Origin: Folioceros fuciformis
Lineage: Eukaryota; Anthocerotophyta; Anthocerotopsida; Anthocerotales
Direction: 5' to 3'
NCBI GenBank assembly: GCA_049999805.1
Contig: JBNGIO010006283.1
Coordinates: 337,191-361,993, forward strand
DNA length: 24,803 nt
Position 1 is the stretch's first letter. Each line of letters opens with the position of its first letter. Below the pieces are notes generated by a model that saw only the letters and a program-made list of their open reading frames with translations, ran no database searches and was not told where the DNA came from. The position numbers and the translations under genes are program-made. Below are positions 8,457-19,411 of this stretch, piece after piece.

Positions 8457-9120
8457 TTCCTAAGCAGCAGTAGCGTAGCATTGTTGTAGGTGACGGCATC
8501 CATGACCCAGTTCATGACCCTTCATCCATCCATCCATCACCTGCTGCCTTTGCCTTTGCCTGTGCCTTGCCCTCCCCTTCCCTGCTCTGCTCTGCCCTGA
8601 ATGTGTAACCTTCATTGGGTGAGTGACAGCCAGCGGCATTTTTGAAAATGATGAGGGAGAATGGCTCATTGCTCTCCCGCACCTTCCCTACCATCAGCGT
8701 GGTGGATCTCGGCTGAAGTGCCCAACCAAACAACACAATTGTTTCCACCGCCGCGAACAGGTGGGGTGGCTGGGAACGGATTCTCTTCTTCATCGTAGTC
8801 TTTCTCCCTCCCTGTCTCCTCTGTGTCCGCTTTCCCATGTAGATGCGTAAGCCAATTTCCATTTCCTTACACACACTCGTATGAGCTCGAGCTCTCTTCA
8901 CATTTCGGGTTGTATGTCACGACAGCATTGAATTGCATTGCATGTCAGCCGGTGCCCTGTGCATCACCACTCACTCACTGCCACACTGGCATGTACATAC
9001 ATACGTCCCTGTGATTGGCAAATCCTTCAGAGTGCGGTCTGAGGTGAGGAAGTGAGGCAGACATGGCTCGTCCCCCTGACTTCCTACCTAAGGAAACATT
9101 GAAAATCTAACCTAATAAAA
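8457..9120 (+). other. 3' flank of the F-box gene
   Basis: No coding frame is convincing. The stretch has CATC repeats (about 8524-8539), CT-rich runs, a perfect 12-base palindrome GAGCTCGAGCTC near 8884, and an AATAAA at 9114-9119 that could serve as a distant polyadenylation signal. A minus-strand frame at 8512-8901 is Lys/Arg-rich and low in complexity, and I take it as chance. Confidence 0.4.
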
Positions 9121-9663
9121 CAATGTCATTAATATGTTCAAAATGCAAAATAATCTTGCCTCAAGTTCCGACCACATTGCACCTCTCACTCTGGCGGCCA
9201 GCTTTGGTCCTTGGTCCAGGATGCCTCTCCTCTCTATCTATGCGCGTTTGGTGTCCCTATGGTACGTTGGTTTAAGGATGCTGTCTATGATGCGACCGTG
9301 TCCCACTTGTGTCATGATTTTTGCTTATCGCTCAAGGGCAAGGGCTTACATGAAGTTTAGTAAGGACGGATTTTCGTCATCAGACTTGGTACTTCATAAT
9401 TGATACCTTGTTGAATGTAACTACTGTACTGTACTTAGATAAAGCTAGCTCCTATTCTTACATCAAGGGCCTTCTTCTCTTCGGGTACTCCATCTGAGTA
9501 CCAATGCAAGCCCAGGATGCTTAATCACGGCATTCTTAAAGACGTGTATCCATGGCACATTTAATGACTCAAAGACTCGCACCCAAATAGAGTGGCTAGA
9601 AGACTGATAGAAGAGCTCCAATTGGTAAAATGTGTCTTTATTTCGGAATCAGATTAGGACGGT

Positions 9664-9722
9664 GCTTGGTCACAATTCTGCGCTGCTTGGTCACAATTCT
9701 GCGCTGCTTGGTCACAATTCTG
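9664..9722. repeat. 21-bp direct repeat, 2.8 identical copies
   Basis: A unit beginning GCTTGGTCACAATTCTG occurs at 9664, 9685 and 9706; the first two copies are complete and identical and the third ends after 17 bases. The identity shows a recent slippage or duplication. The period is a multiple of three, so it stays open in the plus frame, but no gene is evident. Confidence 0.9.
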
Positions 9723-12349
9723 GAGGTCGTGCTTGCTACAGTACCCAAAAGTAGAAGAAGTTCTGGAAGTCTTGTACCGTGTCTGATCGGAGGCTTACAC
9801 TTTGCTTCTGACGCAACCAGCGCCAACCTGGAGGGAAAAGGTCCTGGCGCCAAGCTCGGCCTCCCCTGCTTCAGACAACCTTCACGCGAACACATGTTGT
9901 GGTTCCCCGAGTATGAAGGCAACTCGTACCCGGGTTAAAGACGAGAGGGGAAGGGTACTGAGAACGGGGGAAGGATAGAGGGTACCGCGATCATGAACCA
10001 CGGCCCCGACGCTCCCCAACAAGATCGATTTGTATCTGGACAGCACAGTATAAATTAAACCAGAGACTAGCAACTAAGACTAAGAACCGGGTCTCCTTAA
10101 TATCACTTTGATGTCAGGCACTGACAAACCACACTGGCAAGTTCCATACAGGAGCCCGCTTGCGCGTTGTTGGCTACTTCTTCGATCGTCCCCCACTTTT
10201 TCTCCAAGCTGGATACTTGGACGTCCTGTAAGAAAAAATGGCCAACAATGCTGATGTACGAAGTAGGAAGTTTGGGAGTTTGGCCAACAGTCCTTGAGGT
10301 ACAACGTAGCACAGCTGTCACCGCCGCCAGATCAGCTTTCAAAGCTGGTCGCCAAATTTCCGGGGGCAGTTAAAACGACGGTTGCTGCCACACTGATGAA
10401 GGGGAAGATTTTTGGGAAGACCAGGGCCCCAAGAAAGAGCCTCCTGAAATTCTAGGGAAGAAAACGATTCGGAATTGCGAAATTCACATTGATCCGGCAT
10501 CGTAGAAGTATCTGTGTGCAAGCAGCTGAGCATGGCCCTTAGCGGTGCTCATGTGTATGTGGCGGTTCAAGCACCTACGGTATGGACTTCCAAAGCTCAT
10601 CTCATGGAAATCGTGCAATGTTAACAAGGCAAAGGTGGAAGAGGCAGCTCTGAAATTGTGTTGAACAAAGTCACTGCAAGTATCTGAGACCGGTGGTTCT
10701 TGGCCAGTCGTCTTTCTGCACTACTGAGTGTGGGGCTTCCACCACCTGCTGTGAGGGCCTCCGTTGTTCTTGTGAAAAAGTCTTGTCGAATGTTACGATT
10801 GTTGGAGCATTCTCTACAGCTTGGCTAATAATCCTCCGGCTTTCTGAGCGGCGGCTGGTTGATATTGCCCCACCAAGGGAACCTGTTTGTTGCATGCCTA
10901 ACTGCCAGACTTAAGCACACCGATCTTGGCTCAAGAATGATATGCATATCCTGTGTCCTGGACCTTGCTTGCCATCGTATTCATGCTGCAGTGAGACTCA
11001 TTCTCCTCAAATGTGACAAGCCAATATTGTTTCACCCATCATCGATTATCTGGCATTACAGTGGGTGGCAGGTGCATCCTGCAACCTATCTCAATTGCCT
11101 GACAGACTCGTCCATTGCGACCGTGAGCCCAAATACTGGAGGACCACGAACGCTTAGACCATTGCGTTGAGAGGAGCAGCCACTCCATTCAAGTCAAGCA
11201 ATACATCCTCCAGTCTCCTCCCCTGGCGCAGAGGGGCATACAAGCAATCAACGTGCTGTTGCCAAGTGGGTAGCTGCCGCAAACAAGTTAGCGGAGGAAA
11301 CTACGCCCCTATAGAAACATGCAACTCGGACGGCGTGTTGCTACTGATCTGAAACACATTAAAACGCTACTTGAACATACGGAAGCATGCATCGCCCCAA
11401 CCCCGACACCGGCTTCCTTAATAGGTGCGGCTCTCTCGAGACGAAAAGATGATGTCACTCATATGGAGCAGACGGCTCACCCCCGGGACGCTTTTGGTGC
11501 ACAGTTTAGGAACCGAAACTGAAGCAAGATCAGGCACTGGAAACACTTGGGTTGGAGACGCCATGTCAAACTTGTGGCTCTAAGCATCCCACACCCGAGC
11601 TCGGCGATCAGGTTAGTTCGGCACCCCGTGCCCATTCAGCTTGATTTGGCGACAAAAGGGATCGAGAAAGGGCAAAATAGCAGATACTTACGTGTCCACT
11701 CCTAATCCTCTGCACCATACTACCCGCTGGTTGGTCACACATCTGAAGGTCTTGCCACAGAACCAAAAAGTAAAACTATCTTAAAAGTCCTCAGACCATG
11801 TGTCATCGTAGGCTTACAGCAAGCTGTAGAGGCAGCCAGGCCCGCATACCTGAGTTCAGAAGCGGAGATATGTGGTGAAGGACTGATCATCGTTGAGAAA
11901 AACTGAAGCTTGACGGAGCACTAGGGTGCCGACGTCTATCATCTCCGCTGCTGGAAGATGCCTCTAGTGCTCCCTGCCTAGACGCCGGGATCTTTTCCTT
12001 ACAAGCCATGCAATCTCCAGACGACAAGCAGTTGCAGGGGGGCCTGCTAGCTGCAATTAGCGAATGCCCTACGGTGAGTCGGTCTCCTCCTCTGCGTGGG
12101 GCATCTGCCAACCGCTGTCAGCGGACCGCCCTATGGACAAGCAGTCGGTCTCGTGCGGTCGCTTACATTTCCTAACCTGGAAGCCACACCTACGGCATCT
12201 GAGAAAACACCGTAGGACACAAACGAGCGGAAGAAAGACTTCCACAAACCCTAATATGTACCCGAGTTCGACCGGAACTAGGACTCGTCGGCGCATGACC
12301 TGCATACGTCATTTCCGAGCCACACTGCGCATTTATTCTCGCACACAGT

Positions 12350-12371
12350 AAACCCTAAGCCCTAACCCTAA
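12350..12371. repeat. short interstitial telomere-like tract
   Basis: AAACCCTAAGCCCTAACCCT plus AA is close to three plant telomere units with one substitution and one missing A. A separate AAACCCTAA lies at 12245-12253. It is too short to be a telomere and could be a trace of break repair or a telo-box regulatory motif. Confidence 0.6.
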
Positions 12372-12477
12372 TTTTACACCATACTTTTGTAGCCCTTATT
12401 GCATTATTATGTATTTAGACTATATATTTGCAACAACTCCACGTCTAACACTAGTCTCCACTACTCACACAGGGTTG

Positions 12478-12553
12478 GTATAACAAGGATTGCAATACTT
12501 ACACACTCTTAATAATTACCTGGGGTTTGTATAACAAGGATTGCAATTCTCAT
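12478..12553. repeat. tandem duplication, 51-bp period
   Basis: GTATAACAAGGATTGCAAT occurs at 12478 and 12529, each preceded by a GGGTT-like stretch. The remainder of the unit has diverged, so this is an old local duplication. Confidence 0.75.
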
Positions 12554-12567
12554 CACCCCGTTGAGGT

Positions 12568-12604
12568 AGTGGCTAGTACCCCTTTTGGCCTTGCTCGGGT
12601 TGTT
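12568..12604 (+). repeat. second copy of the ASTPFG repeat family
   Basis: About 33 of 37 bases match the reverse complement of 4563-4600. The plus strand reads EVVASTPFGLARVVPLGRDF before a stop, parallel to the minus-strand frame of the other copy. The two copies are about 8 kb apart in inverted orientation. Confidence 0.6.
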
Positions 12605-13954
12605 CCATTGGGCCGGGACTTTCCATCTCTTTTTTTCAATAATAGAAAATAATCAGTTTTGAGGTAGACCTTGTTGTCTTCAACCTCCTTGCACATTCTA
12701 TTAAATTCCACTTCACACCTTAGCAAGTCAAAGGGATCTCTCAACCCCACCCTACATGTAGAGTTTCCTAAGAGATATAGGATCTTAGCTTGGTTACTTA
12801 CCAAGATAAGATTTTTCTCTATTCGAAGACCACACTTAGATGATCTCTAACATTTTGCCCATGCCAAGCTCCTGCTCTTGGATTTGATGACTTGCAAGTG
12901 GAAATGATATCATCCAACCACTCGCCACAATACCTATTTGCAATGACTACACTCCTCAATATGATGTTGAGGTCTAACACCATTTGCAAAGAGTGGCTAG
13001 TGTTTGCATAATACTTTCACAATCAAATTCGTTGCAACAATTCTCTCATTCAAAAGGGTCCCTTTGTGATTGCATAGTTGGAAGAGGAAAGGTGGAGTGT
13101 TAACTAATACTAGTGTAGACAAGTGTAAATTACATGAGGTGTAACCAATCCCTTCGCCACACCTTTTCCGACGTTGTTCCATCTCCATCAAGTTGCACTA
13201 TTGTACCATTGCTTTTTCTTAGCAAGGGTTGCTCAATTTAGTTGTACTCCCTTGCCTGCCTTTTCCTCAACTAACAACAACGGTGTCAACTATAATATTG
13301 AACATTCGAGCACATTGAATGTTGCATGCCACTACATCAACTTTGTGTCTTGGATGGAGGAATTAGGAGACCTAATGGAGAAGTGGGGGTTGGACGTCTT
13401 TCACTATTGTTAAACCTTCAACTCTATTACAAAGTTGCAAAAATTCGTCCTCAACATGCTCGCCCTTCCTTAGAAGAAGATGTACTTGAAGAGCATTCAG
13501 ACAAACTATTTTTATATGGGTAGTCAAAATGTTATGTCAAGTCTATGAGATGCAGGCAAGAGGAATTGGCTTCTTGCTCGATGTTTTCCTACCGTGATGC
13601 GTTTCCGCCTAGGCTTGGTGAATGTTGCTCTAGCAGGCCTGCTCTTGCCATTTTGCTTGCAAAGGCAAGAGCCCTTTTAATGATCTTGAGACAAATGGGC
13701 AGATAATGCATTGCTATGCGTTGATGTTGTCTAGGATCTCATGTTCTCCATTGCTAAGAATGGAGGATGACTCCAAGAACACTTGGCTTGATATATATAT
13801 CATGGGCATTTGCAAGACGGTATCTAGGATCTCATGTTCATCCATACTAGGTAAGGCGAGTTTTTTTTCCCATCCACGGAGTGCCCCTACACCCTACTCA
13901 AAATGCGGTTAAGGGTAGATCAGCTTTCCATCTACTCTTTTTCTTAAAAAACCT

Positions 13955-13962
13955 TATAAAAA
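13955..13962 (+). promoter_or_regulatory. possible TATA box for nad7
   Basis: TATAAAAA lies about 210 bases before the nad7 start codon, at the junction between AT-rich repeat sequence and the GC-rich gene island. The surroundings are generally AT-rich, so the match is weak evidence. Confidence 0.25.
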
Positions 13963-14170
13963 CAAGTTAAAATATATATTAATCGTCAATTTACTAATTT
14001 ATACCCTAATGTTGTTGAGCTTGCCGAAAGCTGTTGGTGTGAGACGCAAATTCTGAGAAATCGAGTGTAGCGTAGCGCTCCGGGACGGTCTCAGAAAGTG
14101 CCTTCTTCGGGCTGGTAGTCGTAAGAAGGAGCTGGGTCTAGCGGGGGTAGCTAAGGAGGGCAAGGAGGCG

Positions 14171-15468
14171 ATGGCATTGGCCAAGGCAGGGAAGGGCGTT
14201 CTGCGAGGCGGCCTTGCCGCATTGTCAGCTGCGCTGCGGGATGGCGCCCTGGCTGCTGCCCNNNNNNNNNNNNNNNNNNNNNNNNNNNNNNNNNNNNNNN
14301 NNNNNNNNNNNNNNNNNNNNNNNNNNNNNNNNNNNNNNNNNNNNNNNNNNNNNNNNNNNNNCTTGTGCTGGAGATGAACGGCGAGGTGGTGGAGCGGGCG
14401 GAGCCGCACATCGGCCTTCTCCACAGAGGCACAGAGAAGCTGATCGAGTACAAGACTTATCTCCAGGCGTTGCCCTACTTCGACCGCCTGGACTACGTCT
14501 CCATGATGTGCCAGGAGCACGCCTACTCCCTGGCCGTGGAGAAGCTGGTGAACGTGGAGGTACCGCTGCGGGCGCAGTACATCCGGGTGCTCTTCTCCGA
14601 GATCACGCGCCTGCTGAACCATCTCATGGCCGTGACCACGCACGCCATGGACGTGGGAGCGCTCACGCCGTTCCTTTGGGGTTTCGAGGAGCGGGAGAAG
14701 CTGATGGAGTTCTACGAGCGGGTGTCCGGGGCGCGCATGCATGCCGCCTACATTCGGCCCGGCGGGGTTGCGCAGGACTTGCCCCTCGGTCTCAGCGAGG
14801 ATATCTTTCGCTTTGCGCAGCAGTTCGCATCCAGGATCGACGAGATTGAGGAGCTGCTCACCAACAACCGCATCTGGAAGCAGCGGCTGGTGGACATCGG
14901 GGTTGTGTCGGCCAAGGAAGCTATGGACTGGGGTTTCTCCGGCGTCATGTTGCGGGGATCTGGAGTGCGCTGGGACTTACGAAGAGCCTCGCCGTATGAT
15001 GTTTATGACCGCTTGGATTTCGACATTCCCGTAGGGACGTCTGGGGACTGCTATGACCGATACTGCTGCCGTGTGGAGGAGATGCGACAGTCCTTGAGGA
15101 TCATTATCCAGTGCCTCAACCAAATGCCGTCCGGGGACATGATCAAGGCGGATGATCGCAAGCTAGTGCCTCCTTCCAGATCTCAGATGAAGCAGTCCAT
15201 GGAGTCGTTGATCCACCATTTCAAGCTCTACACCGAGGGTTTCACTGTTCCTCCGGGATCTACCTACACTGCCGTCGAGGCCCCCAAGGGCGAGTTTGGC
15301 GTCTACCTCGTCAGCGATGGCTCCAATCGTCCATACAGGTGTAAGATCCGTGCTCCAGGTTTCGGGCATCTTCAGGGTCTGGATTTCATGGCCAAAAACC
15401 ACATGCTGGCGGATGTGGTTACCATCATCGGGACTCAGGACATTGTCTTCGGAGAGGTTGATAGATAG
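14171..15468 (+). CDS. nad7: NADH dehydrogenase subunit 7 (complex I 49-kDa subunit), nuclear-encoded, interrupted by an assembly gap
   Basis: The product is the 49-kDa core subunit of mitochondrial complex I, which with the PSST subunit forms the quinone pocket beside cluster N2. The 30 residues before the gap ([20 protein letters not shown] and on) are Ala/Arg-rich without acids until late, like a mitochondrial presequence. After 100 Ns (14262-14361), 368 residues run uninterrupted to the family's standard ending [14 protein letters not shown]. Visible blocks include [36 protein letters not shown] and [12 protein letters not shown]. The conserved loop with the quinone-site histidines (GPQHPAAHG) falls in the gap. 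The frames on the two sides do not agree, as expected for a fixed-size placeholder. GC-rich third positions and a presequence argue for a nuclear gene. No intron is seen after the gap. Confidence 0.95.
14262..14361. other. assembly gap of exactly 100 N
   Basis: The run is exactly 100 bases, the usual placeholder for a gap of unknown size. At least the roughly 20 residues of nad7 preceding LVLEMNGE are missing, and an intron could also be hidden here. Confidence 0.98.
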
Positions 15469-15874
15469 CCTGCAGCTGCCGCAGTGCACATGCGTAGCTC
15501 ACTTTGCCTCCTCCGAGCTCTTTTTTGTATGTAACATTTCTCCATTCTCGTTTCAAATGCAAGCAAAGGAAGGGAATGCAAGCAACCAAGCTCCTCTCTA
15601 AATCTTAACCAAGTCCATCACACTGGTAGCTCGAGATTTGTCACGCTGATGGCATCGGACGGACTACCGGTGAACCCCGGGGCTTCCGGTTTCCCGCCTG
15701 CTTTGAATTCTGTGTAGCGGCAGGGTGAAGTTAGGGTTTCAGAGAGCTGTTTCGTTGTGCTCTTTGCTCCTGCAGGAGTTCCCTGTCAGCAGCAAGCAAG
15801 CGAGCGCGCGCTCGAGCTGCTGTCGATGAGTCGCCACCTGTAGCTCCAGCAATTCATCGGGAGCTGTTTGAAGA
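15469..15874 (+). other. nad7 3' flank and NUP58 upstream region
   Basis: This 406-base spacer separates two genes on the same strand and must hold the nad7 terminator region and the NUP58 promoter. It has a telo-box at 15731-15739 and a GAGCGCGCGCTC palindrome near 15802. No coding frame is convincing. Confidence 0.5.
15731..15739 (-). promoter_or_regulatory. telo-box (AAACCCTAA) upstream of NUP58
   Basis: TTAGGGTTT on the plus strand is an exact telo-box on the minus strand, 136 bases before the NUP58 ATG. Such motifs are common near the transcription start of plant housekeeping genes. A function here is inferred from position only. Confidence 0.4.
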
Positions 15875-18448
15875 ATGTCTTTCTTAAAATTCCCTCAAGC
15901 CGGAGCCAATTTGTCTCCGTTTCTGACCCCTCAGCAGCAGCAGTTGCAACAACAACAAGGACTGCACTTGGCCAGCGCCGACGGCAATCCGCTCTCCTAC
16001 CAGGCCAAGTGGAACGACATTCATCCCGATTCGCAACGACTGTTGCTGGAGATTGAGTGAGGGCCCTCGACATGGATTGGTGCTTAGCAAGGAGGGGGTG
16101 CCATCGATCTCTCAGATGCCTTGGGTGGTGTTGCAGGGCACGGATTCTGGAGTACAGAGACGAGAGCCTACGGCTGGACCAGTGCCAGCGCCTCTACGAC
16201 ACCTCGGCGCTGCACAAAGGCTTCGAAGCTGATGCAGCTCGATTTTGTCAGGTGCGGAACAAGTACGTAGGCGGGGTGGGATGGGGTGAGGGTTCCTTGC
16301 CCACTGGGATTTTTGGCCTTACCCCTCGATTCGTTCTGTGAGCTAGCAGGAGCTAAGCGGCATCTCGGCTGCCGTGGACCGCGAGCACACTTCTGTGCAG
16401 GACCTCATGCACGTGGCCAAAGACTTGATTCGCAATGCAGAGGTTGCCGTGCGCTCCTTCACAATTCTTCGCCAGCGACTTGCCCGGCCTTCGGTTGCCA
16501 CTGCAGCCGCTGCTCCCGTAACAGCGGCTGCTCCAGCTTCTCTCCTCTTCTCGGCTGCCATTTCGCCTGCTGCGCCACCTCCCTCTCAGGCGGCGACACC
16601 CGTAGTGGAGTTTTATTGTGGCGTTCCCGTGAAACCATCTCCATTTTTGCAGCAGACGGTGGCCAGGTTCGAGCATGATCTCACAGAGTATCGGCAGAGG
16701 ATCGAAGAGCTGGAGAGGCTGCTCCTGTCTGGTGCGGACAAGGAAAACGGTACCAAGGGCGCCGAGTACTCCATGCTACAGTCGTTGCCAACAGTCATGT
16801 CCAATGTGCACGACTTTTTCATCCACGTTGCTGCGGAGGTGAGTCTCTTGACTCATACCGTTCACAGTTTCGGTGGAGACGCTGCTTGCTTACTTCAAGT
16901 CTTGAGCGACCGGTGCTGCTTGTTGTTGTTTCACACAGGTGGAGGCTCTTCACCAACAAATGGGAGTCTTGCGCACAGCATTTCTTGCAGATAGACGTCG
17001 CAGGGGGGATGATAGTGATCCTTTTGTTGAGGCTGACAGACGCGAGGCTGCTAAGCAAGAAGCTGCTGCGAGGCGCGTGCACCCAACTTTGAATGCAACT
17101 TCCCTGAACATTGGGGCAGGCCAACTGGGGGCATTGCAGGGTCCCTCTATGTTCGCAAGTAACCAGCAGGCTGCTCCTTCGACTGTTTGGAATCCCGCTC
17201 CAGCCCCAGCTGCCTCAACCTCGTTTTTCGGGTCAGGACTGTCCACTTTTGGGACACCAGCGACTCCTGCTCAGCAATCTCCCTTTGGAACTGGGGGCCA
17301 GACGTCGTTCGGCCAAGTGGCTACAACACCTTCCCCTGGGCAATCATTTTTTGGGTCCTCAACTCCTGGGTTACCTGGTTCCTCAAACCCTGGGTTGTTC
17401 GGAACTCCATCGGGTCTGACTTTCGGGTCCACAACGCCGGCGCTGTTTGGATCCACTGCGCCCTCTTTTGGAACTCCTTCACCGTCGCCTGGCCTGGCAT
17501 TTGGTGGAGGTGCGACAGTTTGCTTCATTTCTGCCTCCTGCTTTCACTGGCTGCAGTTGTCTTCAGTTGCCTTTGGCCAACTCTATGTGTCGTGCTCTTG
17601 TCTAGCTTCCACACCAGGGAGCCTTTTTGGAAATACTCCTGCTACCCCTTTCGGTGCAACTCCAAGTCCCGGCACTGGTACCCCATTTGGTGCTACTCCA
17701 GCCCCTGGCACTGGCACCCCATTCGGTACAACAACTCCTGGCACAGCCAATCCGTTTGGTGCAGCACCAGGTGGCGGTCTGTTTGGACAAACTTCAGCGA
17801 ACCTGTTTGGCACCCCATCACCTGCGTTCGGTAAACTTTGAAATCATCCTTGTCAGTTTGGCAGCCACAGGGTTCTCAGGGTCAGGGTGTTTTTAGTGGT
17901 TTGAGTTGGATGCGCATGTCTGCAGGTGCTCCTAGTACCGGAGGTTCACTCCTGGGTTCAGGACTTGCATCAACTGTAAGTTTCTCCTTTTTAAGTACTG
18001 GACAGTAGTTGGTGGCGTATTTGCCCCTGTATTATATTGTGGATAACATTGTAAACTTATACTAGCTCTGTAAACCATGCATTGTCTCAGCTTAGGACCC
18101 GTTCCCTTGTCTACCTTTGGGTTTCTACTGGAAGAGAGATAGATTCGACCACTGGGCTTACATGCATGAGTAGCATGCATAGAAATGTAAATTACCCCAT
18201 GTGGAATTGTGGGTAACTAGTTGTTCGTGGAAGCCTGATCCTCCATAGCTCTCTCTGTACTCAGCTAAGCAGGTGTAGAAGTAGCTGCCTGCCCATCATT
18301 GTGTGGGTTTTGTTAACTCTACCAACCGTTCTTCTTTGGGGTTAGAGCATCCTGGATTTAGAGTGTCATGCTTGAAATGGCGGCTTGTCTTGTGTAGCAA
18401 CAGGCTTCTTCAGCGAGACCGAGGCCAAGGGGCGCAAGACGGAGATAA
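15875..18448 (+). CDS. NUP58: nucleoporin NUP58/p45-like, FG-repeat channel nucleoporin
   Basis: Seven exons join in phase: 15875-16056, 16137-16251, 16350-16838, 16939-17509, 17606-17830, 17926-17975 and 18404-18448, giving about 558 residues. The product belongs to the central NUP62/NUP54/NUP58 channel complex, whose FG repeats form the nuclear pore barrier. It starts MSFLKFPQAG with a Gln run, then has the NUP58 helical core (KWNDIHPDSQRLLLEIE, ILEYRDESLRLDQCQRLYD, MSNVHDFFIHVAAE and ADRREAAKQEAAARRVHPTL), matching the Arabidopsis protein as I remember it. About eighteen FG dipeptides fill residues 358-535, including 12-residue TPFGATPxPGTG repeats. The last exon encodes a short basic tail ending GARRR. 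Two acceptors six bases apart (after 18397 or 18403) are both usable for that exon. The C-terminal join over the 428-base intron is the least certain. Confidence 0.9.
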
Positions 18449-19411
18449 GTTTTGCAGGTCAGATGTCTTATTTAAGGTATTTTCCAAGTATGTCGTGGAA
18501 AATTGGAGAAAACTAAGTGTTCGCGATCCAAGATAAGCAACGGCTTGATCTGTTGTTGTTGCAGGACCTACCCGCTCTCGGAATACTTGTTTCTTTTGAG
18601 TCGCGGGAAAAGTTTATGGAGTGATTGTCCGGAGTGTCCAGGTAAACGAATTTTGGATTGTTTGAACGGCGGGACGTCATCTTATTCATTTTTCATGTCC
18701 GGTAGCCGGTACAACAGTGTCATGTGGACAGTGACTGACCAAAAGTTGTACAGCTTGACGCAGATTGAGGTAGACGGGACATCTGCCTGTTACCCACTTT
18801 CAGTCAAGTGGCAATCGATGTTACCCAGGCGAGAGAAGACCGAAAAGAGTTCATGTATTAGATGGACGAAGAACGGCTGTCGGATTCCTGGACTGTGTCA
18901 ACCGTGTCAAGCAGCGTCACATGTCGGCTGCTTGTGAAGGCACCTGGCCTATGCTTGGCCTATGATGACACAAACTATGTGCCTCCGAAAACCACATTTG
19001 TTCTAGTAGGAAACTTGGCGGCGCTTAATGAAATGGAGCAGGCAGCATGGCATTTGTCGCCCGGAAGTGGGTCATACCACCTTGGGCACGTCGCCCTTGG
19101 CCGAAGGTCGATAGCTGTCCCGGCTCCTGGCGCTTGCTTCGTGGCTCTTGCTTGTATTGTATCCTGACTTATCTCCGTTGCCTTCCTTCCCCCATTTCCG
19201 CTTGCGAGTTGGAGACGCTGCCTTCGGTGAGAAGCTGTCCCAGAGCGTGTCCAAGCTGGCTTCCCACAAAGGCCCCCTCGGTGTACAACCTAGACGCGCT
19301 GTTACGTTGTGTTGAATTCGTTTGATTAAACGGGGCGGGGCAAGTAGCGGCGCGGCTTCATCATTGCTGAACTGACGCTTGGTGTTTGTGGCTGGGAAGG
19401 AGTATCGCCCG
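18449..19411 (+). other. spacer between NUP58 and the kelch gene
   Basis: This should contain the NUP58 3' untranslated region and the kelch-gene promoter. A frame at 18503-18937 (144 codons) starts in splice-like sequence but has no recognisable domain. A stretch at about 19204-19315 reads GDAAFGEKLSQSVSKLASHK and further before a TGA; it looks protein-like but has no ATG and cannot be joined to the next gene. An untranslated or alternative first exon is possible. Confidence 0.35.

Larger units (their letters stand above)
9121..12472. other. unassigned region with no recognisable gene
   Basis: The longest frames are about 100 codons, on both strands, and none shows a domain I know. Composition is moderate GC, unlike the AT-rich block that follows. 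I see no long terminal repeats, tRNA genes or reverse-transcriptase motifs. It contains a triplicated 21-base unit (9664-9722) and a telomere-like tract (12350-12371). Old, unrecognisable transposon sequence or a non-coding transcript are both possible. Confidence 0.4.
12473..13954. other. AT-rich block, probably degraded transposable elements
   Basis: The region differs sharply in composition from the gene island that follows. It includes a 51-base duplicated motif (12478 and 12529), a diverged copy of the ASTPFG repeat (12568-12604, plus strand) and a 95-base-spaced repeat of TCTAGGATCTCATGTTC (about 13730 and 13825). All coding frames are short and interrupted. No domain is recognisable. 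Confidence 0.45.

Noticed and set aside
8512-8901. Minus-strand 129-codon basic frame
   Set aside because: It is low-complexity composition from CT-rich and CATC repeats, with no family likeness.
12350-12371. True telomere or chromosome end
   Set aside because: There are fewer than three units, imperfect, and sequence continues for 12 kb on either side.
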